This document shows positions 54,828-64,000 of a stretch of DNA of 64,000 nucleotides, one piece after another (positions within the stretch are counted from its first letter, which is position 1; each line of letters begins with the position of its first letter). Below the pieces are notes generated by a model. The model saw nothing but the letters and a program-made list of their open reading frames with translations, did no database searches and was not told the origin of the DNA. Origin of the DNA: Actinomyces oricola. GTDB taxonomy: Bacteria > Actinomycetota > Actinomycetes > Actinomycetales > Actinomycetaceae. Position numbers and translations under genes: made by a program. The stretch lies in assembly GCF_004104015.1 (NCBI RefSeq), contig NZ_RYFV01000002.1:90015-154014 (forward strand), in the 5' to 3' direction.

Positions 54828-54831
54828 GGAT

Positions 54832-54868
54832 CCGCCTCTGTCAGGGGCATTGGCCCTGACAGAGGCGG
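54832..54868 (+). terminator. Terminator after folD
   Basis: A perfect 15-bp stem (54832-54846 with 54854-54868) around a 7-base loop (GCATTGG), starting 5 bases after the folD stop. Confidence 0.8.
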
Positions 54869-54961
54869 GCCGCATGCCGGCAGGGGCTCAAGGGGAGAAG
54901 GACAGGAAGTAACCCTTGTGTAAGGTCGATTCGCATCTGACTGAAATGCTTGGATGGGCTC

Positions 54962-57961
54962 GTGAGCCACAGCCCCGCCGAGAGTGCCCCTGAACCGTCT
55001 GCCGAGTCGCCCAATAGTCCGTCGTCTGCCGCGCCGGACAGCGGTGATGCTTCTGACTCAGAGGTGTCGTCATCAAATCGTCCGGTATTGACGGCGGACC
55101 AGGTGCCGTTACCGTCCACCTCGGACACTGCCGCGAACACCACTGCGGCCAGTCCGGAACCATCTGCCGGCAGTCCTGATGATGGTCTCGGGCCGGCTGC
55201 GGCCAGTGGCGATGAAGATGAAGGTGATGCCGGGGATGCCACAGTGGCGAGTGGCGATGAAGATGAAGGTGACATTGAAGACGCCACTGTGGTTGATCCT
55301 CTACGCGCCACCGCGGGAGGCAGTGTTGCCGATGAGGCGGCGCAGGTTCCTGCTGACGGGGTAGCAACACCGGCCTCCAGCAGCCCCGTACTGGCGGCCG
55401 ACCAGGTACCACTGCCCTCCACCCCAGAGACAGCTGTGGCCGTTCCCGAGCCGGTCGTTGGGCCTTCCGGTAGTTCGGGGTCTGTCGTGTCGGGCGATGA
55501 CGGGTCTGGGCCCGAGGCGCCGTCAGCTGGCAGTTCTGCACCGGCTGCTGACGGCTCTGAGCCGGCTGCGGCTAGTCCGGAAGCGTCTGCTGGCAGTCCA
55601 GGTGATGGCCCCGAGCCGGCTGTGGCTAGTCCGGAAGCGTCTGCTGGCAGTCCAGGTGATGGCCCCGAGCCGGCTGTGGCTAGTCCGGAAGCGTCTGCTG
55701 GCAGTCCAGGTGATGGCCCCGAGCCGGCTGCGGCCAGTGGCGATGAAGATGGGGGCGACATTGAAGATGCCACTGTGGTTGATCCTCTGCGCGCCACGGC
55801 GAGCGGCAGTGTTGCTGATGAGGCGGCGCAGGTTCCTGCTGACGGGGTAGTGGCGCCGGCTCCTCCTGGTTCGGTGCTGGCGGCTGATCAGGTGCCGGTG
55901 TCTCCCGGGTCGGGTGCTGTGCCGGCCGGCTCGGTGACCGGTTCTCCCTATGTCGCGGTGTCTGCTTCTTCTGGGTTCGTGCCCGTGTCTCCGGCGTCGT
56001 CGCCGTCCGCTGGTGCGGCTTCTGGGGGTGTGCCGCGTCGTCGGCGCCCCAGGGTGCTGGCTGTTGTGATGACTTTTGTGCTTGTTGCTGCTGTTGGTAT
56101 GGGTGTTGGTTGGTTGGTGGCCGATCGTGGTGGTCTGCATGATTTCCGGCGGCCGCCGACCGTGGTTTCTATTGTCGACTTTTCCATGGTGGCGGGCGTT
56201 GAGCAGGTTCAGGCTACTAGTGCTCCGGTGCTGCGTTCGGGTGATACCTCGATTATGCGTATGCGCGCCGGCGACCAGGAGTTGCTCAGCGCGGTTGATG
56301 TAGCGGGTTCGAGTAGTTATCCTTTATGGACGATTCCTTTGCCGTCGGGCACTGATCCTTGCTGGGTGGATAGTGACATTGTGCACTGCGGTGACGGTGT
56401 TGCTGTTGATGCCGGTAGTGGTCATCCGCGAGGGGATGCGGCTTCGGCGGGGGCGGGCGCCGCTCCCGAGCCGGGTTTTACGAGTGCGCTGTTGACGGAA
56501 ACTGCTAGCGCGCAGGTTCCTTATGCTCTTAGCGGCAGTGGTTCGGTGGTGGATGCGGCCGGTAATGCGGTGGCGGGCCTGACGCTGGGGTCTTCGGTGT
56601 GGGGCGTTCCGGCTCAGGTCTCGCGGAGCGTGGCGGGGATTGAGGTGCCTGGGAAGCGCGACATTTGGGTCCTGTGCGATGGGGCTGTGGTGGCTGCCGT
56701 TGAGGGTACCGGGGTCCTGTGGTCGGTTGATTTGGCTGAGGGCAGTGCGGAGATTAATGGGTTTGTTGATGGGGGCAGTCCGCGTTGGCTGGTGGGTGAT
56801 GCCCTGGTCATGGGGACTCCTTCTGGTGTGGTGGCCTGGGATCTTGGTGATGGCCGGGAGTCGTGGCGGATTGATGTTCCTTTGAATTCGTGGACCTCTG
56901 ATGATCAGTATCTTTATTTGTGGTCGAATGATTCGTTGAGTGTGGCTGATCTTGCTCAACCGGTGGATGATTCGGTTACTGAGGTCACTGCTGTTGCTCA
57001 GCATCAGGAGGTGGCCCCGGGCGAGGACGAGCTCATGAACGCCACTTTGGAGGTCCCCGAGCGCTGCGGCCTGGCAGTACCGCCCAGCGAGTTCTCCGAG
57101 CAGGGGCGGGCGACAATCACCTTTGTAGACGGGACGGCCTCCGGCGGCCTCCAATCCAATGCGACGACGCGCATTGAGGACGTCAGCTCCACGGTCTTTA
57201 ACGGCCGACCCGCGGCCGTGGTTACTGCTCTTTGCGACTACGGAGGCGCTTACGGCGACGATGTGGTGATGGTTTATAATCCTGATCTGGAGCTTGTCGC
57301 CGTTCTCGACCCGGGCTGGCGCAAGGATTCGCTTGGCGGGCGGATCGATGATTTTAATATCACTTCTTTGACTGCTTTCGGGGAGTCCTTCCACCTGACC
57401 TGGGATACTATTGGCCTGTACGGGGATGCGACCACCCATGCCGGTTACAAGTCCGGTAGTGCGGATGGGGATTTCGTCTGGGATGGCCAGGACTTCGTGG
57501 TCACTGATATCTTGTTCCACACCCCTCAGGGGGATGTGCGCATGCCGGAGGTCTCCGCCGTGCAGGACTTCGCCACGGCGATCAGTATTGGGGATGACGC
57601 GACTGCCTCACAGAGCGCCACACCGGAGGCCATGGCCTCACTGTCCGATAGGATGCGTACAGCGGCGGCTACTCCGGAGACGGTGCGCGAGTTCGTGTTC
57701 GCCCCGGGCGTGACTGTTGAGGAATGCGTGTTCGTGCCGCCCATCTGGTCAGATTCAGGTACGGTCTACTTCCCCTCGGGAAAGAAAATCGAGTTCACCC
57801 CTCCCTCCGAGACGCGGGGCGGTGATGTCATTTGCGCCACCACCGGCAGCCTCTACGACACTCCCAGATCAGACAGATACCAGACGTGGATCCTCTTGCG
57901 CCCCCACGAGGACGGCACCTTTGAGGCTTATAAGTTCAGTACGAGCAGCTTCACCTGTTGA
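54962..57961 (+). CDS. Large membrane-anchored protein with repeats and a PQQ-like beta-propeller
   Basis: A 999-residue protein. The first 360 residues are low-complexity, rich in Ala, Ser, Pro, Gly, Glu and Asp, with three perfect copies of an 18-residue repeat. One membrane helix follows at about 365-390 (VLAVVMTFVLVAAVGMGVGW). The outside part, about 400-999, contains beta-propeller-like strands (VVAWDLGDGRESWRIDV; DGAVVAAVEGTGVLWSVDLA) resembling PQQ-binding-like repeats. The C-terminal 300 residues are not recognised. GTG at 54962 is chosen; TTG 54950 is possible. Codon use is T-ending and lower in GC from about 55970 to 57010, unlike both ends. Confidence 0.75.
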   Translation: MSHSPAESAPEPSAESPNSPSSAAPDSGDASDSEVSSSNRPVLTADQVPLPSTSDTAANTTAASPEPSAGSPDDGLGPAAASGDEDEGDAGDATVASGDEDEGDIEDATVVDPLRATAGGSVADEAAQVPADGVATPASSSPVLAADQVPLPSTPETAVAVPEPVVGPSGSSGSVVSGDDGSGPEAPSAGSSAPAADGSEPAAASPEASAGSPGDGPEPAVASPEASAGSPGDGPEPAVASPEASAGSPGDGPEPAAASGDEDGGDIEDATVVDPLRATASGSVADEAAQVPADGVVAPAPPGSVLAADQVPVSPGSGAVPAGSVTGSPYVAVSASSGFVPVSPASSPSAGAASGGVPRRRRPRVLAVVMTFVLVAAVGMGVGWLVADRGGLHDFRRPPTVVSIVDFSMVAGVEQVQATSAPVLRSGDTSIMRMRAGDQELLSAVDVAGSSSYPLWTIPLPSGTDPCWVDSDIVHCGDGVAVDAGSGHPRGDAASAGAGAAPEPGFTSALLTETASAQVPYALSGSGSVVDAAGNAVAGLTLGSSVWGVPAQVSRSVAGIEVPGKRDIWVLCDGAVVAAVEGTGVLWSVDLAEGSAEINGFVDGGSPRWLVGDALVMGTPSGVVAWDLGDGRESWRIDVPLNSWTSDDQYLYLWSNDSLSVADLAQPVDDSVTEVTAVAQHQEVAPGEDELMNATLEVPERCGLAVPPSEFSEQGRATITFVDGTASGGLQSNATTRIEDVSSTVFNGRPAAVVTALCDYGGAYGDDVVMVYNPDLELVAVLDPGWRKDSLGGRIDDFNITSLTAFGESFHLTWDTIGLYGDATTHAGYKSGSADGDFVWDGQDFVVTDILFHTPQGDVRMPEVSAVQDFATAISIGDDATASQSATPEAMASLSDRMRTAAATPETVREFVFAPGVTVEECVFVPPIWSDSGTVYFPSGKKIEFTPPSETRGGDVICATTGSLYDTPRSDRYQTWILLRPHEDGTFEAYKFSTSSFTC
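55571..55732 (+). repeat. Three 54-bp tandem repeats inside the large membrane protein
   Basis: Three units start at 55571, 55625 and 55679; each encodes SPEASAGSPGDGPEPAVA or nearly so. The three are identical except at the last codons. A diverged copy is at 55148-55201. A separate, longer segment of about 115 bases (55250-55365) recurs at 55735-55850. These repeats vary easily in copy number, and short-read assembly could collapse them. Confidence 0.9.
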
Positions 57962-58107
57962 GGGCCATCGGGCCCGGTGCCTCGTCTACAACCGGCCCTG
58001 ACCGATCTCCAGCCAACTGGGGTCCGGGCCAATGGCCAATCAGAACCCGGCTTCGGCCGGTCAGAGCACGGCTCGACTCGGGCGCGGTCACCCCAGGGTC
58101 ATATCGT

Positions 58108-58416
58108 TTAGCCGGTAATAGTGAAGGAGCGTCCTTTAAGGCTGCCCGAGCGCATCTCGGTGACCCGCACGGTGTCCACCTGCGCCCACCGCGGGCCACG
58201 GTAGAGCCACGCAATGAACTGGGCGACAGCATCAGCCCGGCCCTGTGCCATCACCTCCACATCCCCGTTGTAGAGGTTGCGCACCTCACCGATCAACCCC
58301 AGGGTCTGCGCCTGGGTGGTGCAGTGGTAGCGGAAGCCCACGCCCTGCACCATGCCGGAGACGACTGCGTGGATAGTGCGGATGCGGGGGGCCCGGACGT
58401 CCTTGTGAGAGCTCAT
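58108..58416 (-). CDS. Acylphosphatase
   Basis: A 102-residue enzyme of the small acylphosphatase family. The signature SGMVQGVGFRYHC with the catalytic Arg, and GEVRNLYNGDVEVMAQG with the catalytic Asn, are intact. It hydrolyses acyl phosphates. Start taken at 58416 (MSSHKD). Confidence 0.92.
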   Translation of the reverse strand: MSSHKDVRAPRIRTIHAVVSGMVQGVGFRYHCTTQAQTLGLIGEVRNLYNGDVEVMAQGRADAVAQFIAWLYRGPRWAQVDTVRVTEMRSGSLKGRSFTITG

Positions 58417-58461
58417 ACACCCATGGTGGCAGGTTGGTCGCCACCACGTACGCTGTCCCCT

Positions 58462-59286
58462 ATGCGTATCGCCACCATTAACGTCAACGGCATCCGTGCC
58501 GCTGCGCGCAAGGGCATGGGCCACTGGCTTACCGCCTGCGCCCCGGACGTCCTCCTCCTTCAGGAGGTTCGCGCCGATGAGGTCACAGCCGCCTCCCTCC
58601 TGCCCGGATACACCGCCGTCACCTGGCCTTGCCGTGTCAAGGGCCGGGCGGGCGTGAGCGTCGCCGTGCACGAGAACAGTGCGGTGGGCATGGGTGAGCT
58701 CCGTCGCGGCGTCTCTCCGGCGGGCGCCACGGAGCCCGACGTCGACTCCGGGCGCTGGCTGGAGGCCGACCTCGAGTTGCCCTCAGGGCAGATGATCACG
58801 GTTGTCTCCGCCTACCTGCACTCCGGGCAGGTAGGCACCGAAAAGATGGACCAGAAGTACGCTCACCTGGCCCTGGTCGGGAACCGTCTAACAGAGCTCC
58901 TTGATTCCGCCGCACAAGGCGGCCCCCAGGTTCTCATGGCCGGCGACTTCAACATTGTGCGCAGCCCCCAGGACATTACCAACTGGAAACCCAACCACAA
59001 TAAGCACGCCGGCGTCCTGGATGAGGAGATCGCCCACCTGGAGAGCTGGTTCACCGCCGGCTGGACCGATATCGTCCGCCATCTAGCCCCTCAGGAGCAG
59101 GGGCCCTACACCTGGTGGTCACAGCGCGGGCGGGCTTTTGAGAACAACACCGGCTGGCGCATCGACTACCAGATGACCACCCCTGAACTCGCCGCCCGCG
59201 CCATCTCCTTCAAAGTAGACCGTGCCGCCAGCCGCGAGACCCGCTTCTCCGACCACGCCCCCCTGGTCGTCGACTACGACGACTAA
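58462..59286 (+). CDS. xth: Exodeoxyribonuclease III
   Basis: A 274-residue AP endonuclease/3'-exonuclease of the Xth family. The conserved catalytic parts are ATINVNGIRAA, LLLQEVRAD with Glu, AGDFNIVRSPQD, and SDHAPLVVDY with the catalytic His. ATG at 58462 lies 45 bases after the divergent acylphosphatase start; the ORF continues upstream only as antisense. Confidence 0.93.
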   Translation: MRIATINVNGIRAAARKGMGHWLTACAPDVLLLQEVRADEVTAASLLPGYTAVTWPCRVKGRAGVSVAVHENSAVGMGELRRGVSPAGATEPDVDSGRWLEADLELPSGQMITVVSAYLHSGQVGTEKMDQKYAHLALVGNRLTELLDSAAQGGPQVLMAGDFNIVRSPQDITNWKPNHNKHAGVLDEEIAHLESWFTAGWTDIVRHLAPQEQGPYTWWSQRGRAFENNTGWRIDYQMTTPELAARAISFKVDRAASRETRFSDHAPLVVDYDD

Positions 59287-59405
59287 GACCCGGCACGGCC
59301 GTCCCGCGCAGGTCGGCGATACCCCGCGGGCCGGCGATCCGGCGCAACCCGGCCGAAACGAGGGCCGCGGCGCTTGACCGCACGAAAGCGACGGCCCGCA
59401 CTCCT

Positions 59406-59427
59406 TTATTTGTTACTTATTTGTTAC
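59406..59427 (+). repeat. Two tandem 11-bp AT-rich repeats before arcC
   Basis: TTATTTGTTAC occurs twice head to tail at 59406-59416 and 59417-59427, in a strikingly AT-rich gap 39-60 bases upstream of the arcC start. The second copy runs into TTACATTGTC, which may supply promoter elements. Candidate regulator site. Confidence 0.75.
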
Positions 59428-59465
59428 ATTGTCACCTCATTTACCACAGAGAGCGATTCACACCC

Positions 59466-60374
59466 GTGCGCATCGTCCTTGCCCTGGGAGGCAATGCCCT
59501 CCTACCACGCGGCGCCACCCCCGACACCGCGATTCAAGTCGCCAAAGTGCGTCTGGCCGTCGCCTCGCTACAGGCCCTGGCCGCCGACCACGAGCTGGTC
59601 ATTACCCACGGCAATGGCCCCCAGGTCGGACTTCTGGCAGCCGCCACCGCCAGCTCGGCGGCACCCGCCAACGTCTACCCTCTGGACACCCTGGTTGCCC
59701 AAACTCAGGGAATGATCGGCTTCTGGATCACCCAGGCGCTTACCGACGCCCTGCCCGGCAGAAGAGTCGCCGGACTGCTGACACGCACCCTAGTCGACCC
59801 CGCCGACCCGGCCATGTCCCGGCCCACCAAGTTCGTCGGCGCCGTTTTAGGACAGGAGGAGGCCCGGGCCTTGTCCTCTGAGCGCGCCTGGACCATGGCG
59901 CGCGATGGTGAGCACTGGCGCAGGGTCGTACCCTCGCCCCGCCCAGTGAGGGTCCTGGAGGCCGACGTCGTCGACCTACTCCTGGAACAGGGCGCTGTGG
60001 TCGTGTGCACCGGAGGCGGAGGCGTGGCCGTGCGCACCTGGGACGACGGCACCCACGAGGGAGTTGAGGCGGTGGTGGACAAGGACCTGGCCTCCGCGGT
60101 TCTGGCCGAGCAGATTAGGGCCGATCTTCTGGTCATCCTCACTGACGTGGCCGGGGTTGTCGCCGGATACGGCACTCCTGAGGCGCGGCTGCTAGATGCG
60201 GCCACCCCGGCCGAACTGCGGGCCCTGGGCCTGCCCGAAGGCTCTATGGGCCCCAAGGCTGAGGCCTGTGCCAGTTTCGTGGAGCGAACCGGGGCTCGCG
60301 CCGTCATTGGCACCCTGGGCCAGGCCGCTGAGCTCGTCGCCGGCAGGGCCGGTACCCAGGTCTACTCCGCCTGA
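59466..60374 (+). CDS. arcC: Carbamate kinase
   Basis: A 302-residue enzyme that makes ATP from carbamoyl phosphate and ADP. Conserved LALGGNALLPRG near the start, THGNGPQVGLL, CTGGGGVAV, VVDKDLASAVLAEQI and GSMGPKAEA identify it. GTG at 59466 is chosen over a longer ORF start at 59421. The rest of the arginine deiminase pathway (arcA, arcB, arcD) is not nearby, so it may be part of another carbamoyl route. Confidence 0.95.
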   Translation: MRIVLALGGNALLPRGATPDTAIQVAKVRLAVASLQALAADHELVITHGNGPQVGLLAAATASSAAPANVYPLDTLVAQTQGMIGFWITQALTDALPGRRVAGLLTRTLVDPADPAMSRPTKFVGAVLGQEEARALSSERAWTMARDGEHWRRVVPSPRPVRVLEADVVDLLLEQGAVVVCTGGGGVAVRTWDDGTHEGVEAVVDKDLASAVLAEQIRADLLVILTDVAGVVAGYGTPEARLLDAATPAELRALGLPEGSMGPKAEACASFVERTGARAVIGTLGQAAELVAGRAGTQVYSA

Positions 60375-60394
60375 CCCCGGCCCTCTCCGACGCC

Positions 60395-60438
60395 TTTGTG
60401 GTGTTGACCCACCGTTTCGGGCGGGTCAACACCACAAA
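60395..60438. terminator. Bidirectional terminator between arcC and the ABC exporter
   Basis: A perfect 16-bp inverted repeat (60395-60410 with 60423-60438) with a 12-base loop, flanked by short A and T runs, between convergent arcC (plus) and the permease gene (minus). Confidence 0.8.
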
Positions 60439-60468
60439 AGCGTGTAGAGACGAGGGGTGGCGGGCGGC

Positions 60469-61841
60469 TCAGTAGCGGATGGCGTCAATGGGGCGGATGC
60501 GCACCGCCACCAGGGCCGGAACAATCCCGGCCAGCGCTCCCACTCCGGCCGCCGCCACCAGACCAATAATGGCGGCCGTCATGGGGAAGGGCGGGCGAGT
60601 CAGCACTCGGAAGCCGAGGAAGGCCTCCAAAGGCATGATCCGCATTCCCACGATCGCAATACCGATACCCACTACTCCGGCCACCACGGTGGCCACCACG
60701 GACTCCAACATAATGGAGAAGAAGATCCTCCTGCTCGTCGCCCCGAAGGATCGGCGCACCCCGATCTCATGGATGCGTTGGCGTACCGTGACCAAGGAGA
60801 TATTCACCAGGCTCAGGGCGCCCAGGATCATGACGAACACGCCTGCGGCCGTGACCACCGACACGAAGCTGGACGACAGGATCTGCTGGTTGGCGCCCGA
60901 ATTCGAAGTCGTCTGCGTCGATCCCGCGCCAAAAGCCGCATCGAAGTCAGTGCGGGCCAACTGGATCATCTCCTGAGCCGACCCCTGGTCGCCGGCCCAG
61001 ATCTCCAGGGTGGGGATGGGGCGGTCGGCCTGAGCGGGAAGCCACCTCTCATAAGACTCGCTCAGGACCATAGCGGTCACCGGCTGCGTGCAGCTCTGAT
61101 CGCCGAGCTGCTCCGCGGTCGCGTTCTGGCACCAGGACAGGTCCTCAGGCTCAAGGACGCCGACAATCGTGTAGGTCGCGGGCGTGGGGGAATAGGCCGT
61201 AATGGTTAGTGGCTCGGTCAGCGTGCTCACGCCCATCTGATCCAGGAAACCCTGAGAGACAATGAGGCTGGGAGACATGTCATCGGCGTCGTCGGCCGTA
61301 AACCACCGGCCCTGCGCCACCCTCGTGCGATGGAGCATTCCGTACTTCAAGGTCGTCACCGTGGTCGCCACATTCCGCCCGCCGTCAGGGAAGGCGAAGC
61401 GGACCTGACTGGTGTAGGAGGTTGCCCAGGAGCTCACCTGGTAGCGGTCCACGAAGTCAGTTTGGGCGGCGGCGACTTTTGTCGCCGTTGTCACCGATGA
61501 CGCCGAGGAGGAGGTTGAGCCCGGCGCCGCCGCAGCAGCACCGGGGGTTTCCGCGTCGCTGGCAGCGCCGGAGGGGGACAGCCCAGAGCTGGCAGCCTGC
61601 TCGGCACTCAAACCCCGCCCGGTGGGGGAGATGGTGACCGTGACCGTGCCCGGCCGCCCCGAGTACACCTCCATTTCAGCCTGCACGGCAGCTTCGGTGA
61701 CCTGCCCCAGGGCGATAACGAAGGTCATGGCGGCCACTGCGGCGGCTACGCCCACCAGCGAGAGCAGGACCCGCAGGCGACCAATGCGCAACTGAGCCCA
61801 GGCCTCCGTGACCGCTCCGACGAATCCGGTCAGGATACCGG

Positions 61842-61845
<4 letters not shown>
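60469..61845 (-). CDS. MacB-like ABC transporter permease
   Basis: A 458-residue FtsX/MacB-type permease. One N-terminal helix (VLLSLVGVAAAVAAMTFVIA) precedes a large extracytoplasmic domain (about 65-325, Ser/Thr-rich at its start) and three C-terminal helices (VVTAAGVFVMILGALSLVNI, VVATVVAGVVGIGIAIVG and ALAGIVPALVAV). The hallmark RIHEIGVRRSFGATSRRIFF links the first and second of these. Its start overlaps the ATPase stop. Last gene of a three-gene exporter operon. Confidence 0.9.
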
Positions 61846-62641
<796 letters not shown>

Positions 62642-62645
<4 letters not shown>

Positions 62646-63697
62646 AAGATCTCCTGACCATTCTCGTCGTAGCACGCCGAGCCGTCGGGTTCGCAGGTGT
62701 TGGGCTCACCGGTGCGCAGGGTGTCCTTACCGGGGACGAACAGGAGGATTTCCTCCCCCTCGCTCAGGCCCTCAGTGATCTGGACGTTCGTGCCATCGGT
62801 CAGACCCAGGGTGACTGTCCGCTTTTCGGCGGCCTCCGGCTTAGCGGGATCGGTGACAACCCAGACGCTGCCCGTGCCCACAGTCCCCTCGACGGCGGTG
62901 ATTGGTACTAGCGGGACGCCGGTGGCGCTGCCGGCGTCAATGCCAATGGTCGCGGGCAGTCCGGCGAAGACCTGCTGGTCGGAGGGGATCGAGCAGCGCA
63001 CCTGGACGCTGGTGCCATCCCCCGTGGTGGTGGTTGTGGTGCCGTCGTTGGAGGTCGTGGTCGAAGTGTTCGCCTTTGTACCGATCTTCAGGTTCGTGCA
63101 CTCAAAGGGTGAGGGGCCGCCCTCGACCGTGACCAGAGCAGAACTGGGCGCGTCAGTGAGACGGTACTGCTGGGAGGCGGTAATGGTACCGGTGGCGGAG
63201 TAGGTGCCCGGCGCGATCGTGGCCACCGTCATGCCCACGCTCGTGTCCTGGGCGCGAATGACCTTGAAGGTCACAGTTCCGGACACTGGCGCGTAGATGG
63301 TGGACCAGGTGACCTTGTCCGGGACCTTGGTGCTGGTGGTGTTGCCCTCGGCGTCGGTGGAGGTGATTGGCTCCTGGGGCTCGGAGTGCTTGAGGTAAAG
63401 CAGCTCGCTGCCCGCCTCCACCCAGGTGTCCTTGTCAACCGCGAAGGAGTCAACGACGCCGGCCAGGTCCGCGGGAATCTCCACCACTGCGTCCTCCACC
63501 ACCTGGCCCTTAATGTCGATGGTGTTCGAGATGTCCCCAACACTCACTGTTGTGGTTTGGGTGGCCACTTTGTAGCCGGGGGTGATGTCGGCGCTTGCGG
63601 CTCGGTCCTGCGAGGGGAAGAAGGCGATCTTCGTCAGGGTCACAGCGACGACGAGTGCGATGAGCACCTTGATGGTCGGCAGGGCATAGCGCTTCAC
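62642..63697 (-). CDS. Periplasmic-adaptor-like (MacA/HlyD) protein
   Basis: A 351-residue membrane-fusion-type protein with an N-terminal anchor helix (IKVLIALVVAVTLTKIAFF). A barrel/lipoyl-like region (VVEIPADLAGVVDSFAVDKD, then WSTIYAPVSGTVTFKVI) and a C-terminal beta domain (VWVVTDPAKPEAAEKRTVTL, then EGLSEGEEILLFVPG) follow. A Thr/Ser-rich insert lies about residues 208-228. Upstream gene of the exporter operon. In a Gram-positive it probably serves export of a peptide or antibiotic. Confidence 0.9.
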
Positions 63698-63978
<281 letters not shown>

Positions 63979-64000
63979 TGTGGGGAGGGGGCGCTGGGCG

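Noticed and set aside
55571..55732. Possible CRISPR or intergenic satellite
   Set aside because: The 54-bp units are in frame and coding, without unique spacers.

Overview
The window is high-GC DNA with dense genes, many GTG starts and frequent 4-base ATGA/GTGA overlaps. The gene content points to an actinobacterium, most likely Actinomycetaceae (Actinomyces or a relative). It includes the mismatch endonuclease NucS, a DUF2550 gene after atpC, the sua5-wecA-atpI-ATP synthase order, a ZTP riboswitch before glyA-folD, a cell-wall protein with an LARTG sorting signal, and sialidase and GlcNAc-6-P deacetylase genes. The genus is inference; no rRNA or tRNA gene was seen.

Layout. 1-5.1 kb: the end of a sugar-phosphate isomerase, an MFS sugar porter, a zinc alcohol dehydrogenase and a coupled pair of HXXEE membrane proteins. 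5.3-13.4 kb: a full two-domain GMP synthetase, a Phd/PIN toxin-antitoxin pair, GrpB, acetyltransferases, a DUF2974 lipase-like protein, then a compact operon of a second GMP synthetase lacking its glutaminase domain, a Fic protein and a GNAT protein, followed by gene debris. 13.5-19.5 kb: an HTH/zinc-ribbon regulator, an aldo/keto reductase, an IS remnant, an ATPase plus PIN-nuclease pair whose nuclease frame is broken by a TGA, a PadR/CPBP protease pair with visible operators, and Ogt. 19.6-24.6 kb: tandem alpha/beta hydrolases, an intracellular-type alpha-amylase, a DJ-1 protein and a small membrane protein. 24.6-30.8 kb: a divergent PspC protein versus a PspC-type sensor kinase, LuxR response regulator and coupled sialidase.

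30.9-41 kb holds the housekeeping block sua5, wecA, atpI-like, atpBEFHAGDC and DUF2550; atpB seems to start at CTG. 41-47.9 kb: a DUF418 membrane protein, nucS, an AlkZ-like winged-helix protein, nagA, a DinB protein and purU. 47.9-50 kb is a zinc-starvation module: cysteine-poor ribosomal proteins L28, L33, S14 and L36 diverge from a CobW-like protein without a P-loop, with a Zur-like box between. 50-58 kb: the LARTG surface protein, ZTP riboswitch-glyA-folD, and a large repeat-rich membrane-anchored protein. 58-64 kb: acylphosphatase, exonuclease III, carbamate kinase and a MacAB-like ABC exporter, ending in a poly-G tract that looks like a contig-end artefact.

The best candidates for unusual biology are the ATPase-PIN pair (15.5-17.3 kb), the GuaA-like/Fic/GNAT operon (10.6-12.9 kb), the zinc module with its degenerate CobW, and the sialidase coupled to an envelope-stress two-component system.
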